Shown piece after piece: positions 1 through 10,896 of a stretch of DNA of 64,000 bases. How positions within the stretch are numbered: position 1 is the first letter of the stretch; each line of letters begins with the position of its first letter. The position numbers and the translations under genes were made by a program. This stretch comes from Triparma verrucosa. Taxonomy: Eukaryota > Sar > Bolidophyceae > Parmales > Triparmaceae. Location of the stretch: positions 1 to 64,000 of the forward strand of contig BRXX01000178.1 in the NCBI GenBank assembly GCA_030267905.1. Direction: 5' to 3'. A model generated the notes under the pieces. That model was not told the origin of the DNA and made no database searches. It saw nothing but the letters and a program-made list of their open reading frames with translations.

Positions 1-68
1 AACCCTAACCCTAACCCTAACCCTAACCCTAACCCTAACCCTAACCCTAACCCTAACCCTAACCCTAA
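1..68. repeat. Telomeric repeat, chromosome left end
   Basis: Eleven consecutive CCCTAA units (TTAGGG on the other strand) start at base 1 and stop at an abrupt change to unique sequence at about position 69. The C-rich strand reading 5' to 3' into the window is the orientation expected at a left chromosome end. TTAGGG is the ancestral eukaryotic repeat and is used by diatoms and many other stramenopiles. Confidence 0.97.
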
Positions 69-243
69 CACAGCCAAGATTGTTCACGAGAGGCGAAGCT
101 TACAAGAGGAAGGGATTGAAGTTGTATAACGATAGTCCATGTAGTTGATCCGATCACCTTCCTTTGTTTTTGACAATGGTAAGTGATTCTTTACTTGATT
201 TTATATAATAATAATTGAAATTTTTGCATGCATAGACTAATAT

Positions 244-3200
244 TTACATTTTCATACTTCCCTTCCTACCCATGGCATTTTTAAGCTGATTTTCAGTGTA
301 GCCTAACCCCTCCTCTTGATTTCCCCCTCCCTTTCTTCCCTCTAAAGCAGGCAGAATCTGAGTGGCCTTCAAATTCTTAACGACATTCTTGTGCTGTTTC
401 CGGGTCCCTCTTCCGCCTGCACCTTTTCCAATATTTCTCCCGCTGCCTTGCATTGATATTACAGAAAATGCACTCCCTGACGCTGATGTTGACGCCTGGG
501 TGACCATGTGCTCTGGAACCCTCTTGCGCCAGGCCTCTGAAAACCAATCTGGCTTCTCGTCTTCCCAACTAGACCATCCCTCGTCAAGCCAAATCTGAAG
601 GGGCTCCTGTGACGGACGAGGGAAGCGAAATCACATAGATTGAAGGATTTTGTATTAGGGGCGTAAGAAATAAGGAGGCGGCTCTGACGGTCGCTTCGCC
701 CCCTCTATACTCGCTATTGCTCGGGCTTCTCACCTCGAACTCTTTCCAGTACGAAGAGTGAGACCTGAATGAATTAGCCTTGATCAGATCATTGCCTTCA
801 AAGAAAAGCTTAGCCGCATGTTGTTTCCCCGTCTCGATACTGTAAAAGGTCTTCCGAAACTCTTTGTTCATCAGAACAAAGAAGACAAAGGTCCATAAGA
901 AAAGACTAGCGCCCAGGATCTTAACAGTAGTTTCTACGACCTCCTGGGTGTGCTCCCCCTTGAAAAGCTCGTCCCCTTGCAAGAATAATAACAAAGACAA
1001 AGCAAAAAAGGGGATAAAGTAGTTCAGCGTGAAGTTTAAGCCACCAACCTCGATGGGGTGTCTAAGATGAACACATCCGGTAAAATCGGCAATCACCTTC
1101 TCTATGGGACGAACTAAAAGGGAAATCGCAGTCCCTAGTCGGCCTTCTATAGGAATCCAGTAAGAAAAATCGTTCCTCGCCATCTTAATGACAATGAACA
1201 GAACAACGTCCAATCCGAGATAATACCACGGGTAGATACTATCAATTCGTCCGAGCACGCAGATAAGAATGCTCTTGATGAGGACCGAGCTGGCCGTCAT
1301 GTTAATCAGTGCTGAGAACATTATAGGACGCTTCTTAGATGAATCGGGCACGTAACCGTAAAACTCTGGGTTCTTCGCTCTTCTTTTGGGGTCTGTGTCA
1401 AAGTCATAACTAATCGTCGCCGAAACGAAACCTACTGCCATAACGGAGACGAATAGAGAGGTCAATGAAGTTTTTGTGACTCTATTTTCGCCTGTGAATG
1501 TTCCCCCGCTTTCGATTACGTTCAAGATAGCTGCTGTCTGAATCAGGATCGCCGGAATGCTCTCCGTAAAGAGCTCCACGCATTTGCTTAACGTCATTTC
1601 CATCAGCGGTTCAAATACAGCACCAGCCTCATGCTCAGCGCCCATGGCAACTCTGTAGGCGTCCCAAGGCGCCTTTAGTCCGAACAGCACGATTAGGCAC
1701 TCTTTGAATACCTTCCAAGAGCCCGCATTGCGGTTTTGAAAATAGGCTACCATCAACTGTAAGAGCATTGAGCAACTCAGCGACACTATTGATAAGTTCC
1801 TATAAGTCAGCATTTCTTCGCCGCCTTCCCAGTACTACGAGGAGCAAAGCGGGTAACAACATGTGCTGTCAGTGATAAAAGTGGCGGTGGGGGGGCGCCC
1901 TTCTTTCTCCTCACCTGCCATAACACAGCACAGTCTGTCGCAAGGTCGCTCATACTGACGAGCGCTCCAACGACAACTCGCCCCATTAGCCCCCAGTGCG
2001 CTGTCTTGACAATACCGCGGCCAATCACCACAGCCGTCGCTTCGAACCAAGGATGCTTTTCTACGAGTTCCCTCACCGCCCTATTGTTCACCCGCCATTC
2101 GTTCACCCCCGCCTCTGGGAGCGCCTCAGTCATTAGCGAAGGAATTAGGTTTTTACCTATTTGCGTCCCCTCCTTCTGCGACGAACGAAGCGAGTCGCAA
2201 TGGAAGGAAAACGTGTGTGACGTTAGTATGGTTCCATGGCTCGCAACGGTTGTCGCTTTGCTCAGGCCTCGCCGCAAGCGGCTCGGCCGCTCACTCTCAC
2301 CTCTCCAATGCATTCAAGCTTCATATTTACGACACGGTTCATGTTGAGGTTCCCTTTCAGGACATTGGATAAGATTGCCTTCACCGAGGGGTACTTTTTG
2401 AGCAGGTCTTTGAGAGCCTTATTTTCCTTCGCAACCAAGTCCAGCCTCTCCACCCTGTGCTTCGACGAATGCACATTCCAGAGGATATCATAAGCGAGGG
2501 CTTGGCCGTCATGCTTGCGGTACACTTCAATGTCCGTAATTCTCTGGAAGTAAACCGATATGGCGTGCATTTCGTGTATTCGTCCCTCAACAAAGCTCTG
2601 TGTCGACCTATGACTGACTCCCAACCCAAGATTTACATGGCAAGCGTAGTCTAGCTTCGTCTTTCCATCGCCTACCTTCTTCAGCCGTATCACAACATTT
2701 TCCTTGGCAGTCACGGCATCTTTATCGCTCATAAGAACTGAACCTCTGGCTCGTTCGGACTTCGATCTCGCGGTGCCTCTTACACTGTTCCCGTCCTCGT
2801 CTTGAGGAATAACTGATAAAATAATAGTGTCGCTCGAAGTCCACGTCAAAGTCATTATGCTGTTGAAGGTGCGGTCGGTGTGGTGAACTCCGAGATGAGA
2901 CTCTAATTTCTGACGTCTCTGAATCTCCTTCTTCAAAATGAGCTCTCCTTCCACAAACTTTGTTTGAAAGGTCCTCTCCACGTCGGCGCTGATTCTCATG
3001 CCAGCCCGGCTTCCGAAATCCCAGAAGAAGGCGGCTACCTCGGTCAGCTCTGCCCGAACCTGTGATGAGCGTAAAGATTGGGTTAGATAAGGCAGCCACC
3101 TCGTCCCTTCTCTTCATCCTCGCAACCTCTCACCTTCACCGAAGTGCGGCCCCAACCGTGGCCACCAAAGAGCGTTGCATGCACTTTGCTCTCATGAGCC

Positions 3201-6200
3201 AATCCAAAATCCTTGCGAGGTTGCTCGCAATCTCTTCTCTCTGAGTACAAGTCCTCGAATCGTTTGAGGGCTTCTGCACTTGATTCTTGGGTGGATTTGG
3301 CCTTCTTTATCATTCTTCCAAGCTCAGCTGCGACGAGCGTAAAGCGTCACACGACGATAGGTGTTTAATTTGTTGGGATTGCGTAACGAAATTTTTGCGC
3401 CTCGCAGCATCTCACCTCGTCTGCGAACATCAAAATCCTCGCTCCTGTCAAACTTCACCCTCGTACGGCTCAAGTAAGCCAGAACGTTTGTGACCCGATT
3501 ATTTGCGATGATTTTCGGGACGTTTCCCTTCAAATCAACATTCTGACAGTACGTGACCCTGGTCTGTGGAACGCCTCTGACATCTGGTAGCTTTTCAAAC
3601 TTGTAAAACGCATCGGCGCTTCCCCTAACGTAATCGTTCCCTTTCCCTCCGCCGATTGGAAAGTCGTCGTGCTTTACGTCCTCCGCGCTGGTCCAAATGG
3701 TATTCTCGTCAACAACTTTCCAAACCATTCTCACCAGCCACTCTCTCGGCTTCAGCCCGGCCACGCCGACATCCATGAGGAGGTAGTAGAGATCGCTGTG
3801 GTTGTTGATTTTAATCATCTTCCTTGAAAGCTCTCCGTCCCGGCTTCTTTCATTCAACTTCTCTCTCGTCATTTTGTTATAGTTCCAAGCGGCACATTGT
3901 TCTATCGTCGCATCTAGTACAGTGACGGAGAGACCAATCAACGTGCCTTGTTCCTTATTATTTCCAGGCTGCTCAATTGATTCCATCGTTACAAAGTTGT
4001 CAGGTGATCGGAGCTTTCTCCAGTTGCCCTCTTTAAGAGAATCCAAGAACTTCTGGCGAACACGTTGGATCAGGGCCTCTTCTTCTTCGCTGTACACCTC
4101 CTCTTCGCCTGCCTCCCTTATGAAAGTCGTGAGTTCCCTGATTTCTGCTGCGTCGACCTTCTCATCTTCTCTGAACTCGTCGACGATCTCTTGAACAATG
4201 TTCAAGGCCTTGCCGGTATTTTTATCGACGACCCACGCAGGAATAATTCCGCCGGCGTCAACATTTTGTACGAAAGTTAAACGGCACTGCTTAACTCCGC
4301 TACGTATAGGGAGACATTCGATGACGTAAAGGCCCCTACAGAAGCCTCTCGTCATTCTCAGTCTCGCGCCATAATCGACCTCGTCGTCTATGGACTCGAC
4401 GGCGACTGTCATCTTGCCCTCCTCCGACCTCCAAATCATCCTGAAAACGAACTCCCTTTTATCGAGGAGGACGGTCAGAGGCTTGACGGTAACGAAGGTA
4501 GCCTCGTTCTGCGACGAGCGAAGCAACGAGTTAGAACTGTGAGCGAACAATAAAGACTTTTTCAAATCGTCGCTTCGCTCCTCGCAACTGCTCACCTCCC
4601 GTCGCTTCTCCCTCAACTCGAGTCTGGGGCTGTTATCCTCCTCCCTACTAACACGCATCCTCCCATTGCTGCAGTAGTCCATCGCCCAAGCCGCGACCTC
4701 CTCAGCTGAGCTGTCGACTACTCCTACCGCCTTCCCCGTCAAGACGCTTCTCTCCCCCTTCTTGGGCGGGAAGTACTTTATTGCCATCTTAACCTCTGCG
4801 TTTTTTGAACTGAGCGGTTTCCACCCTCCCCCCCCCTCCTCTCCCAAGAGCGCCGAGCACCTCTCAAAAATCTCCACTTGGTCTTCCATGAGGGGCGTCC
4901 CCCTCCTCGCCTTCATGACCTTGATGAGTACTTCTCGGTTCTCTCGATCAACCTGCGACGAGCAGAGCGAGCCGGGGAGCGAAGCGACGAGTTAGTATTA
5001 AGGTGACAGAATACTGATGACAGCGAGGATTGAAGCGACGTCACATTCCCGCCTACCTCCATTCCATTCCGCTTGAACTTTTCGTACATTTCGTCTACCC
5101 AGCCCAGCTGCTGCCAAACGATGAAGGCGAGCAGCTTCTTTGTCATGGCCTTGATTTTGAGATCGAGCTGCTGCGCCCACGTCCACTCGCAAGTATTGTC
5201 GGTGAGTTCCTTGACGATGTACACTCCTCTGATGCCGGCTCGGACCATCCTTTGGTCGCCAGTGATCTCGTGTCTTGTGCCTTTATACTCCTGCAGGGGA
5301 ATGTACGATACTATATAGATTTTACGCCCGTCTGCCTCGGTCCTCCCCTCCCAGGTGTACCAAGACTGAAATAAACGGCTCTGGAAGCCGCTAGGCAACC
5401 TGACTGAGAGCGAAAACTCCATGCCTCGCGTGCCGTCAATGTCTTTGTAAAGCTCGCGAATGGCAGTGGATTTATGATAAGCCAGCTTCTCGTAAGTGTC
5501 GAGGCACCAGAGCTCCGCGAGCAAGGTCGTGGCGGGGACGTCCATCTTTGTGATGCTTAACCCCCAGACAGCTTCTCCGGGAGGCTGGTGGAGATACTTC
5601 TCCACGGGATCGAGGACCGTCCCGGCAATTCTGCGGGCCTTGGAGGTTATGTCCCTGACAAGATCGGCCGATTTTGCAATCTGATTCCTCTCCGCGTCGG
5701 TCTGCTGGGGGGGGCTTTCGATATTCTTTATGAAATCTGCCTTCATCCTCTCGTCTATGATTTCCTCTATTTCGAAAAGATCGTACAGTAAGCTGGGAAT
5801 GCGCAGAACCAAGTCCTCGACGTCTTGGTTCCCCGTCTTGAAAGTAGGCAAGGACAGGGGGGTTATTATTTTTTTACTCGAATAAGCCGATGTCGAGGAG
5901 TTCACGCGGTCTGCGTTTGGGGGTTTCTTTTCGCTCTCGCCACCATTCGCAATCGCTATTCCTGCTTTCGCGGAGAACGTGAAGGCCGTCTGCGACGAGC
6001 GAAGCAAGTCGTACGGAAATTTGTGTTGTCGGCATTAGAAACGCGCGCGCGCTCGCGTCAGCTAGCTTCGCTCCTCCGTACACTCTCACCTGCTCCAACT
6101 TTTCTGGCTGCAGAGAGATAATTCCCTTTTCTAAGACGATGCGGACAAGCTTCGTCCGGGGGTTGGAGGGCTCCTCGATCGACGCGGAGGGTAGCTCAAC

Positions 6201-6581
6201 CGACTCCGCCGAAACGGTGATATCTCCGTCCATCCTCTTGGTGACCTTGAGCTTCACAACGATTTCAATGCCTGTCTTGCCGCCCTCAATAGAGAACGAC
6301 CACTTTACAACGGCCTCGTCCGAACTGATCGCCTGAATGACCTCGATTTTAAGCTTGCTACTGGTACTACCATCATCGTTTACATCACGAGGCGTGCCCA
6401 TAATCGTGTTCAGAACAACTTCGGGTACTTGGTGCAAGACACTAGTAGTACTAACGAACTTTGAAAGTCCTCTTAATTTCGGGGAAGGTGGGTTATTTTC
6501 ATCGAAAGAATCGGCGCTTGTTTGGAGGGAGAGGGCCTTTTCGCCGGCGGCTGGCGAGCGGGGCGTCGATGATGAAGACAT
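244..6581 (-). CDS. Giant multi-START-domain membrane protein with XK-like C-terminal membrane region
   Basis: Nine exons: 6581-6090, 5989-5057, 4952-4596, 4508-3416, 3327-3134, 3059-2301, 2175-1915, 1834-734, 606-244. The CDS is 5553 nt (1850 aa). All introns are GT-AG and 74-127 bp. Residues about 230-1275 hold what look like four successive START-like lipid-binding modules. Repeated hallmarks are a W(L/K)...RMVWK core and a closing (T/C)xxxxxQNVDxxG segment before a long helix, e.g. FVQNVDAGGIIP and YCQNVDLKGNVP. From about 1330 to 1690 there are several hydrophobic segments. The SDLATD motif and the ESIPAILIQ stretch resemble XK-related scramblases, but this is recognition by eye. The C-terminal 120 residues are Gly/Lys rich. 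START modules bind lipids or sterols; transfer or sensing at a membrane is inferred. The stop codon lies only about 175 bp from the telomere repeats. START-like assignment is moderately sure, XK-like is tentative. Confidence 0.8.
4509..4595 (-). mobile_element. Introner-like intron with terminal inverted repeats (type TIR)
   Basis: This 87-bp intron of the START gene shows the clearest structure. Just inside the GTGAGC donor is TGCGAGGAGCGAAGC. Just inside the acceptor the intron ends GCTTCGCTCGTCGCAG, whose reverse complement begins TGCGACGAGCGAAGC. Extended arms match at 18 of 21 positions, so the two splice sites would be brought together by a hairpin. The branch-site-like TTCTAAC lies between the arms. 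The intron length is a multiple of three and has no in-frame stop. Confidence 0.6.
5990..6089 (-). mobile_element. Introner-like intron, TIR type
   Basis: This 100-bp intron has GGAGGAGCGAAGC near the donor and ends TTGCTTCGCTCGTCGCAG, again giving near-complementary ends. The middle holds a GCGCGCGCG run. It is one of several introns in the same gene (also 2176-2300, 3060-3133, 3328-3415, 4953-5056) sharing the TTCGCTCGTCGCAG-type 3' end. Confidence 0.5.
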
Positions 6582-6940
6582 TTGTGAGAGTGTGCTTTGA
6601 TTTAATGTCTGCTGGAAGCCGCCTTTTACTTGTTTGTTAATTCAAGCACTTTCGGGGGAGGGGGGTCGTCGAAAGAAGGGCTGAGGGTGCGGAGGGGGTA
6701 TATGTGCGAATATAAACGGGATGAATATTCTTGACTGGCTATGTATTTATGAGTCTGTTCCTGTAAGGCATTGACACATGTTCGATTCTTTTCAGTCCAA
6801 ATTCAGCTGGGTCAAAACCTGCAATTTTTAGATGGACCATACCTTGAATCAAAATAATAAAAAACGTTTAAATTGAACTAAATCCTACTCAAACCCTCCT
6901 AATAATCATTCTACACACCGTGCACGCGCCCCCTTCTCTC
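6582..6940. other. Intergenic, START gene upstream region
   Basis: This stretch holds the promoter side of the minus-strand START gene and the 3' flank of the next minus-strand gene. I see no ORF, RNA gene or repeat in it. The middle is AT-rich with several A-runs (about 6840-6900). Confidence 0.5.
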
Positions 6941-8474
6941 TCAATTCCCCTCATCCCCATTGCAAAAGAACCTAACCCCCTTCCATATCTCCTCCAAAAA
7001 TTTCCCCGTGTCGTCCTCCAGCACCCCCTCCATCTCCTCCCATATCCCGTCCCAAACCTCCCCCATGGTCGCCTTCGTGAACTCCGTCATAATCATATCA
7101 ATGACAGACTTCTCCTTCGCCCCTAGATAATTCTCCACCGTCCCTCCTACGTGATTCCTCAGCGCAGTGCTCTTCTTGATGACAGCGTACGTCTCAGGGT
7201 ATATCTCAGAGAGGCTTTCCTTCGTACCTTTCATTTTTGAGAGCTCGTCTTTGGAAGGTACCCTCAATCGTGGCACTCTGTTGACTTTCTTTATCTCGGA
7301 CTGTTGAGCAGGGACGTCGATTATCACCTTCCTCTCCCCAACGTCTCTATTCGCCTCGCTGACCTTGGGTTTTTTAGGTGCTTCGTCGTCGTCTTCGGCG
7401 TCTCGAGATCTTTTCTTGGAACTTTCGATGTCGGAAATCGCCTGAAGGGACCTAGCGTATTGTCCCATCTCCTGCCCGATCCTTTCGTTGACGCATGCTT
7501 TCCTCCTATATAAGAACCGAAACGTTAGAAGAAAACATTCACACACACACAACGTTCACACAATGTTGTTTTTGTCTCAAAAAACAAAACACTCACCTCC
7601 TCTTCCCGTCCTCCCAGACCTCCCTCAATTTATACCTGTACGCGAGGACCTTCTCCAGAACCTCAGGGCTGGTGAGTACGTCTGTGTCGTCGTTCTCGAC
7701 TTCGTCCCATGTGTTTTTCGTCTCGAGTTCTTTAGGCTGTTCAATTTGGATAGTTATCTTTGTGGCGGCAGGAGCGGCTGGGGGGATGTACGTCTCGAGG
7801 GTTGAGGTCACTACGTCCGGTCGCGCCACGAGAACCGACGTTAGAATTGGAACGCCCCGATCACATAAATCGTTTTATTTCTTTTCGAACTCACCTTCTT
7901 CGAAGATTGTTGTCGGGGGCTTGGTGAACTGTGACTGTGACTCGTTGAGGCTCGCCACGTCAACCGTAAGTTTAACTTTGACGTCCTTCAAGACGTTGCA
8001 GACTTGAAGCGGGTTCGAGAGGAACCACTCGAGCTTGAGACAGTCTTCCAAGGATAGTAGAGTCAGGTAGATTGGGAGAGTTGACTCGGGAGTGTTCAAG
8101 GAGGGGGAATTGAGTTGAGATGTGAGGGGGTTGGTCATTCGGGAGTAGATTGATTTGGGGAAGGTCGTGAAGCGGAGGCCCGGGAGGAGAGGGGACAGAA
8201 GGTGCGTGAGCTTGTGGCCTGATACTGTGGGCGAGATGATTACAAGTGGCAGATTTGTTTTTGAAGTTAACACTTCAGAAGGTGGAGGTTTTGCGAACAG
8301 AGGAGGTACAGGGGTAGAGTGTTGGGGGCCAGTTGGTCTGTTAACAACAGGTCCCCCTGGAGGAGGAGGTGGAAAGGACGGAGGAGGAGCATAGGGATTG
8401 TGTGCCGAAGGGGGAGGCATTTGCGGCGGCATTTGCGGAGGTAATGACGAATTCATTGTTGCGAAGCGAAGCAA
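6941..8474 (-). CDS. RBM25-like PWI-domain splicing factor
   Basis: Three exons: 8474-7895, 7810-7597 and 7505-6941 (1359 nt, 452 aa). Splice phases 1 and 2 agree. A second in-frame ATG at 8456 could be the real start. The N-terminus is Pro/Met rich. A central part reads like a degenerate RNA-recognition region as in RBM25. An acidic/basic segment has an NLS-like SKKRSRDAEDDDEAPKKPK. The C-terminal ~85 residues fit a PWI fold: NHVGGTVENYLG, then VIDMIMTEF, then LEDDTGKFLEEIWKGVRF, resembling the last helices of RBM25. The PWI domain binds nucleic acid, and RBM25 works with U1 snRNP at 5' splice sites. Role in splicing is family-based. The N-terminal assignment is weak. Confidence 0.68.
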
Positions 8475-9082
8475 TGCCTGCGTATAAAGTGCTGGGCGGA
8501 AGTGTTAGAGTGCTCTGACTTTGATACCGTACGGTAACGAGTCATACAGCAGCTTTTGTTGATGACCGTCCGCTCCGCCTCCGGAGCCTCGCTCTATAAA
8601 CCAATATTTAAGAGCATTAATTCGCAGATAAATTCCCATTATAGTAAGCTCATACGCACATGCTCGCAACTGTGCAACTGGCCTCGCTCAAAACTGACCT
8701 TGAAGTTTGCACAAATCGAGATCTCTGCAGTCTCCCTGGGATCTAATTCTGGCGCCTACAACTCTGTACGTTCCTAATTTCGAAATTGAATACGCGCGAA
8801 CCTGAGCTATAATAGAACAAGAGCCCCACTTTTATGTAGCAAGTGGTGTCGATCGCGTAAAAAATAGAAATGGGTGACTTTAGATGCGATGACGTCGACC
8901 TCCACCCTCCACACTGAAGTGGCTAGCTATGCTTCGCGAGCCACTATAATGCGGCATAGCAGAGCTTGACGTAGCACCACACGCGCACATTTGATTCAAG
9001 TGTCAATTAACAATTCTTGTCACAATTCTAACTCCTCTCATCCTTTTCCTCGGCTCACCGTTTCTCAACACAGACCATCACC
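8475..9082. other. Divergent intergenic region (RBM25-like / UROD)
   Basis: This is about 600 bp between two divergently transcribed genes and presumably carries both promoters. A perfect 7-bp-stem hairpin (AGTGGCT ... AGCCACT) lies at 8919-8945. No credible ORF was found. Confidence 0.5.
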
Positions 9083-10788
9083 ATGAAGTTCGCCTTCCTA
9101 ACATCCCTCCTATTCACCCTTCCCTTCGCTTCGTCCTTCACCGTTCCTACCTCCCCTACGCTACACCCCCCCGTCTCGTTGTCTAGCACTGCTTTGTCAT
9201 CGTCTCCTCCTCCTTATGTGAGCAAGCATGCTGATGATCCGTTGTTGATTAGGGCGGCTAGGGGAGAAAAAGGTAACCCTAACCCCTCTCACGAGCAACA
9301 TTCAATTTTCCTACTGAATATCGACACTAACACTAAAACTAATTCATCGCTTCGCTCTTTCTTCGTTGCTTCGTCTTCATTCTAGTCGAACGCCCCCCCG
9401 TCTGGATGATGCGTCAAGCCGGTCGTCACATAAAAGAATACCGCGACCTCGTGAAAAAGTACCCCACCTTCCGCGAGCGTTCTGAGATTCCCGAGGTCGC
9501 CGTAGAGGTTTCCCTCCAGCCTTGGAGGAATTACAAGACTGACGGGTGCATTTTGTTCTCGGATATTTTGACGCCGTTGCCTGGGTTGGGACTTCAGGTA
9601 AAACACACACACACACCCCTCCACCCCCACACCCACCCCACCCCTCCCACTCACCCCAACAACACTCACACCTCAGTTCGACATCGAAGAAAAGAAAGGT
9701 GAGAGAGTGTCTCGTTTGCTCGGTCCCCTTTCTCGGCGACTACAGTATTCTAACTCCCCCCCCCCCTCCTCGGCTCGCTTCCCTCGTCGCTTCCTCGTCG
9801 CAGGCCCCGTCCTCCGCAAAGTCGACACCTGGGAAGCTGTGAACAACATGCACCTAATCGACCCGTACGAAACCTGCCCCTTTGTCGACAAGAGCCTCCG
9901 CATCCTCCGCGACGAGGTAGACTCCGAAACCGCCGTCCTCGGCTTCGTCGGCTGCCCCTACACCCTCGCCACCTACTTAGTCGAAGGAGGCACCTCAAAA
10001 GAGTACCTTGAAATAAAGAAGATGATGTCCTCCGACCCCGCCCTCCTCCACGCCATGCTCACTAACCTCGCCGCCTCAATCGCCGAGTACGCTTGCTACC
10101 AGATCGAGGCTGGAGCGCAGGTCATACAGATATTCGACTCTTGGGCTGGTCACCTATCTCCGAGGGACTACGACGAGTTCGCGGCTCCGTATCAGAAGAT
10201 GATACTTGACGTTGTGAAGGAGAGACACCCTGAGATTCCTACCATCGCTTACATAAAGCACAGCGGAGCGTTGTTGGAGAGGTTGGCGAAGACGGGGGTC
10301 GATATCGTTAGTTTGGATTGGACGGTCGATATGAAGGAGGGGAGGGCGAGGATCGACAAGGCGAGGGAGGAGGTGAGAACGATACCCCGAGTGAGGGAAT
10401 CATCAAGTTACCGTCAAGTTATTCTAACGACGGAGTCTCTTCACTGAGCGCAGGCTGGGATGAAAAGGGCTAACGTTCAGGGGAACTTGGACCCGGCTCT
10501 TCTTTTCGCTGATCACGATACTATTAAGGAGAGGTAAGATATATATTATATAATACATTCGGTATTATATTGAATATATTCACGTGGGGGTTTTCAGTCG
10601 CTTCGCTCCCTCTTCGGTCTTTCGCTCCCTCGATCTCGCTAACGCTCAGTCGCTCGCACAGGACTATTGAGATTATTGAGAAGGCGGGGGCGGGACATAT
10701 TATGAATTTGGGGCACGGAATTGAGGCGGATACGCCGGAGGAGAATGCGAAGTTCTTTGTTGACACTGTCAGGGAGTATAGGTACTGA
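9083..10788 (+). CDS. UROD: Uroporphyrinogen decarboxylase, plastid-targeted
   Basis: Six exons: 9083-9272, 9386-9597, 9677-9698 (a 22-nt microexon), 9804-10372, 10454-10533, 10662-10788 (1200 nt, 399 aa). The enzyme removes four carboxyl groups from uroporphyrinogen III to give coproporphyrinogen III in heme and chlorophyll synthesis. The signature PVWMMRQAGRHIKEYR follows the leader. Further family blocks are ILFSDILTPLPGLG, FVGCPYTLATYLVEGG, IQIFDSWAGHLSP and GNLDPALLF near the C-terminus, where GHIMNLGHGI matches the usual end. The first ~20 residues form a signal peptide with cleavage near FASS-F, followed by a Ser/Pro-rich stretch. That is the bipartite plastid presequence of algae with red secondary plastids. 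Intron 5 carries an introner of the CACGTGGGGG family. Confidence 0.96.
10534..10661 (+). mobile_element. Introner element, CACGTGGGGG family, sense orientation
   Basis: Intron 5 of UROD contains TATTCACGTGGGGGTTTTC followed by a string of TCGCTTCGCTCCCT / CTCGCTAACGCTCAGTCGCTCGCACAG-type motifs. The same core occurs in introns of the MAP2K-like gene and the purine permease. Here the element reads in the same direction as its host gene and its 3' end supplies the acceptor AG. Confidence 0.75.
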
Positions 10789-10896
10789 GAGGCGTCCCAC
10801 GGAAGAGGGGAAGAGATGGGGGGAAAAGAGAAGAGTGAACATTTAAAATACTCACGTCACTCCGAGTCAACATCATTTTGACACCAAACCACATGT

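Noticed and set aside
9273..9290. Telomere-like GGTAACCCTAACCCC in UROD intron 1
   Set aside because: Only one and a half units; consistent with chance in a C-rich intron rather than an interstitial telomere.
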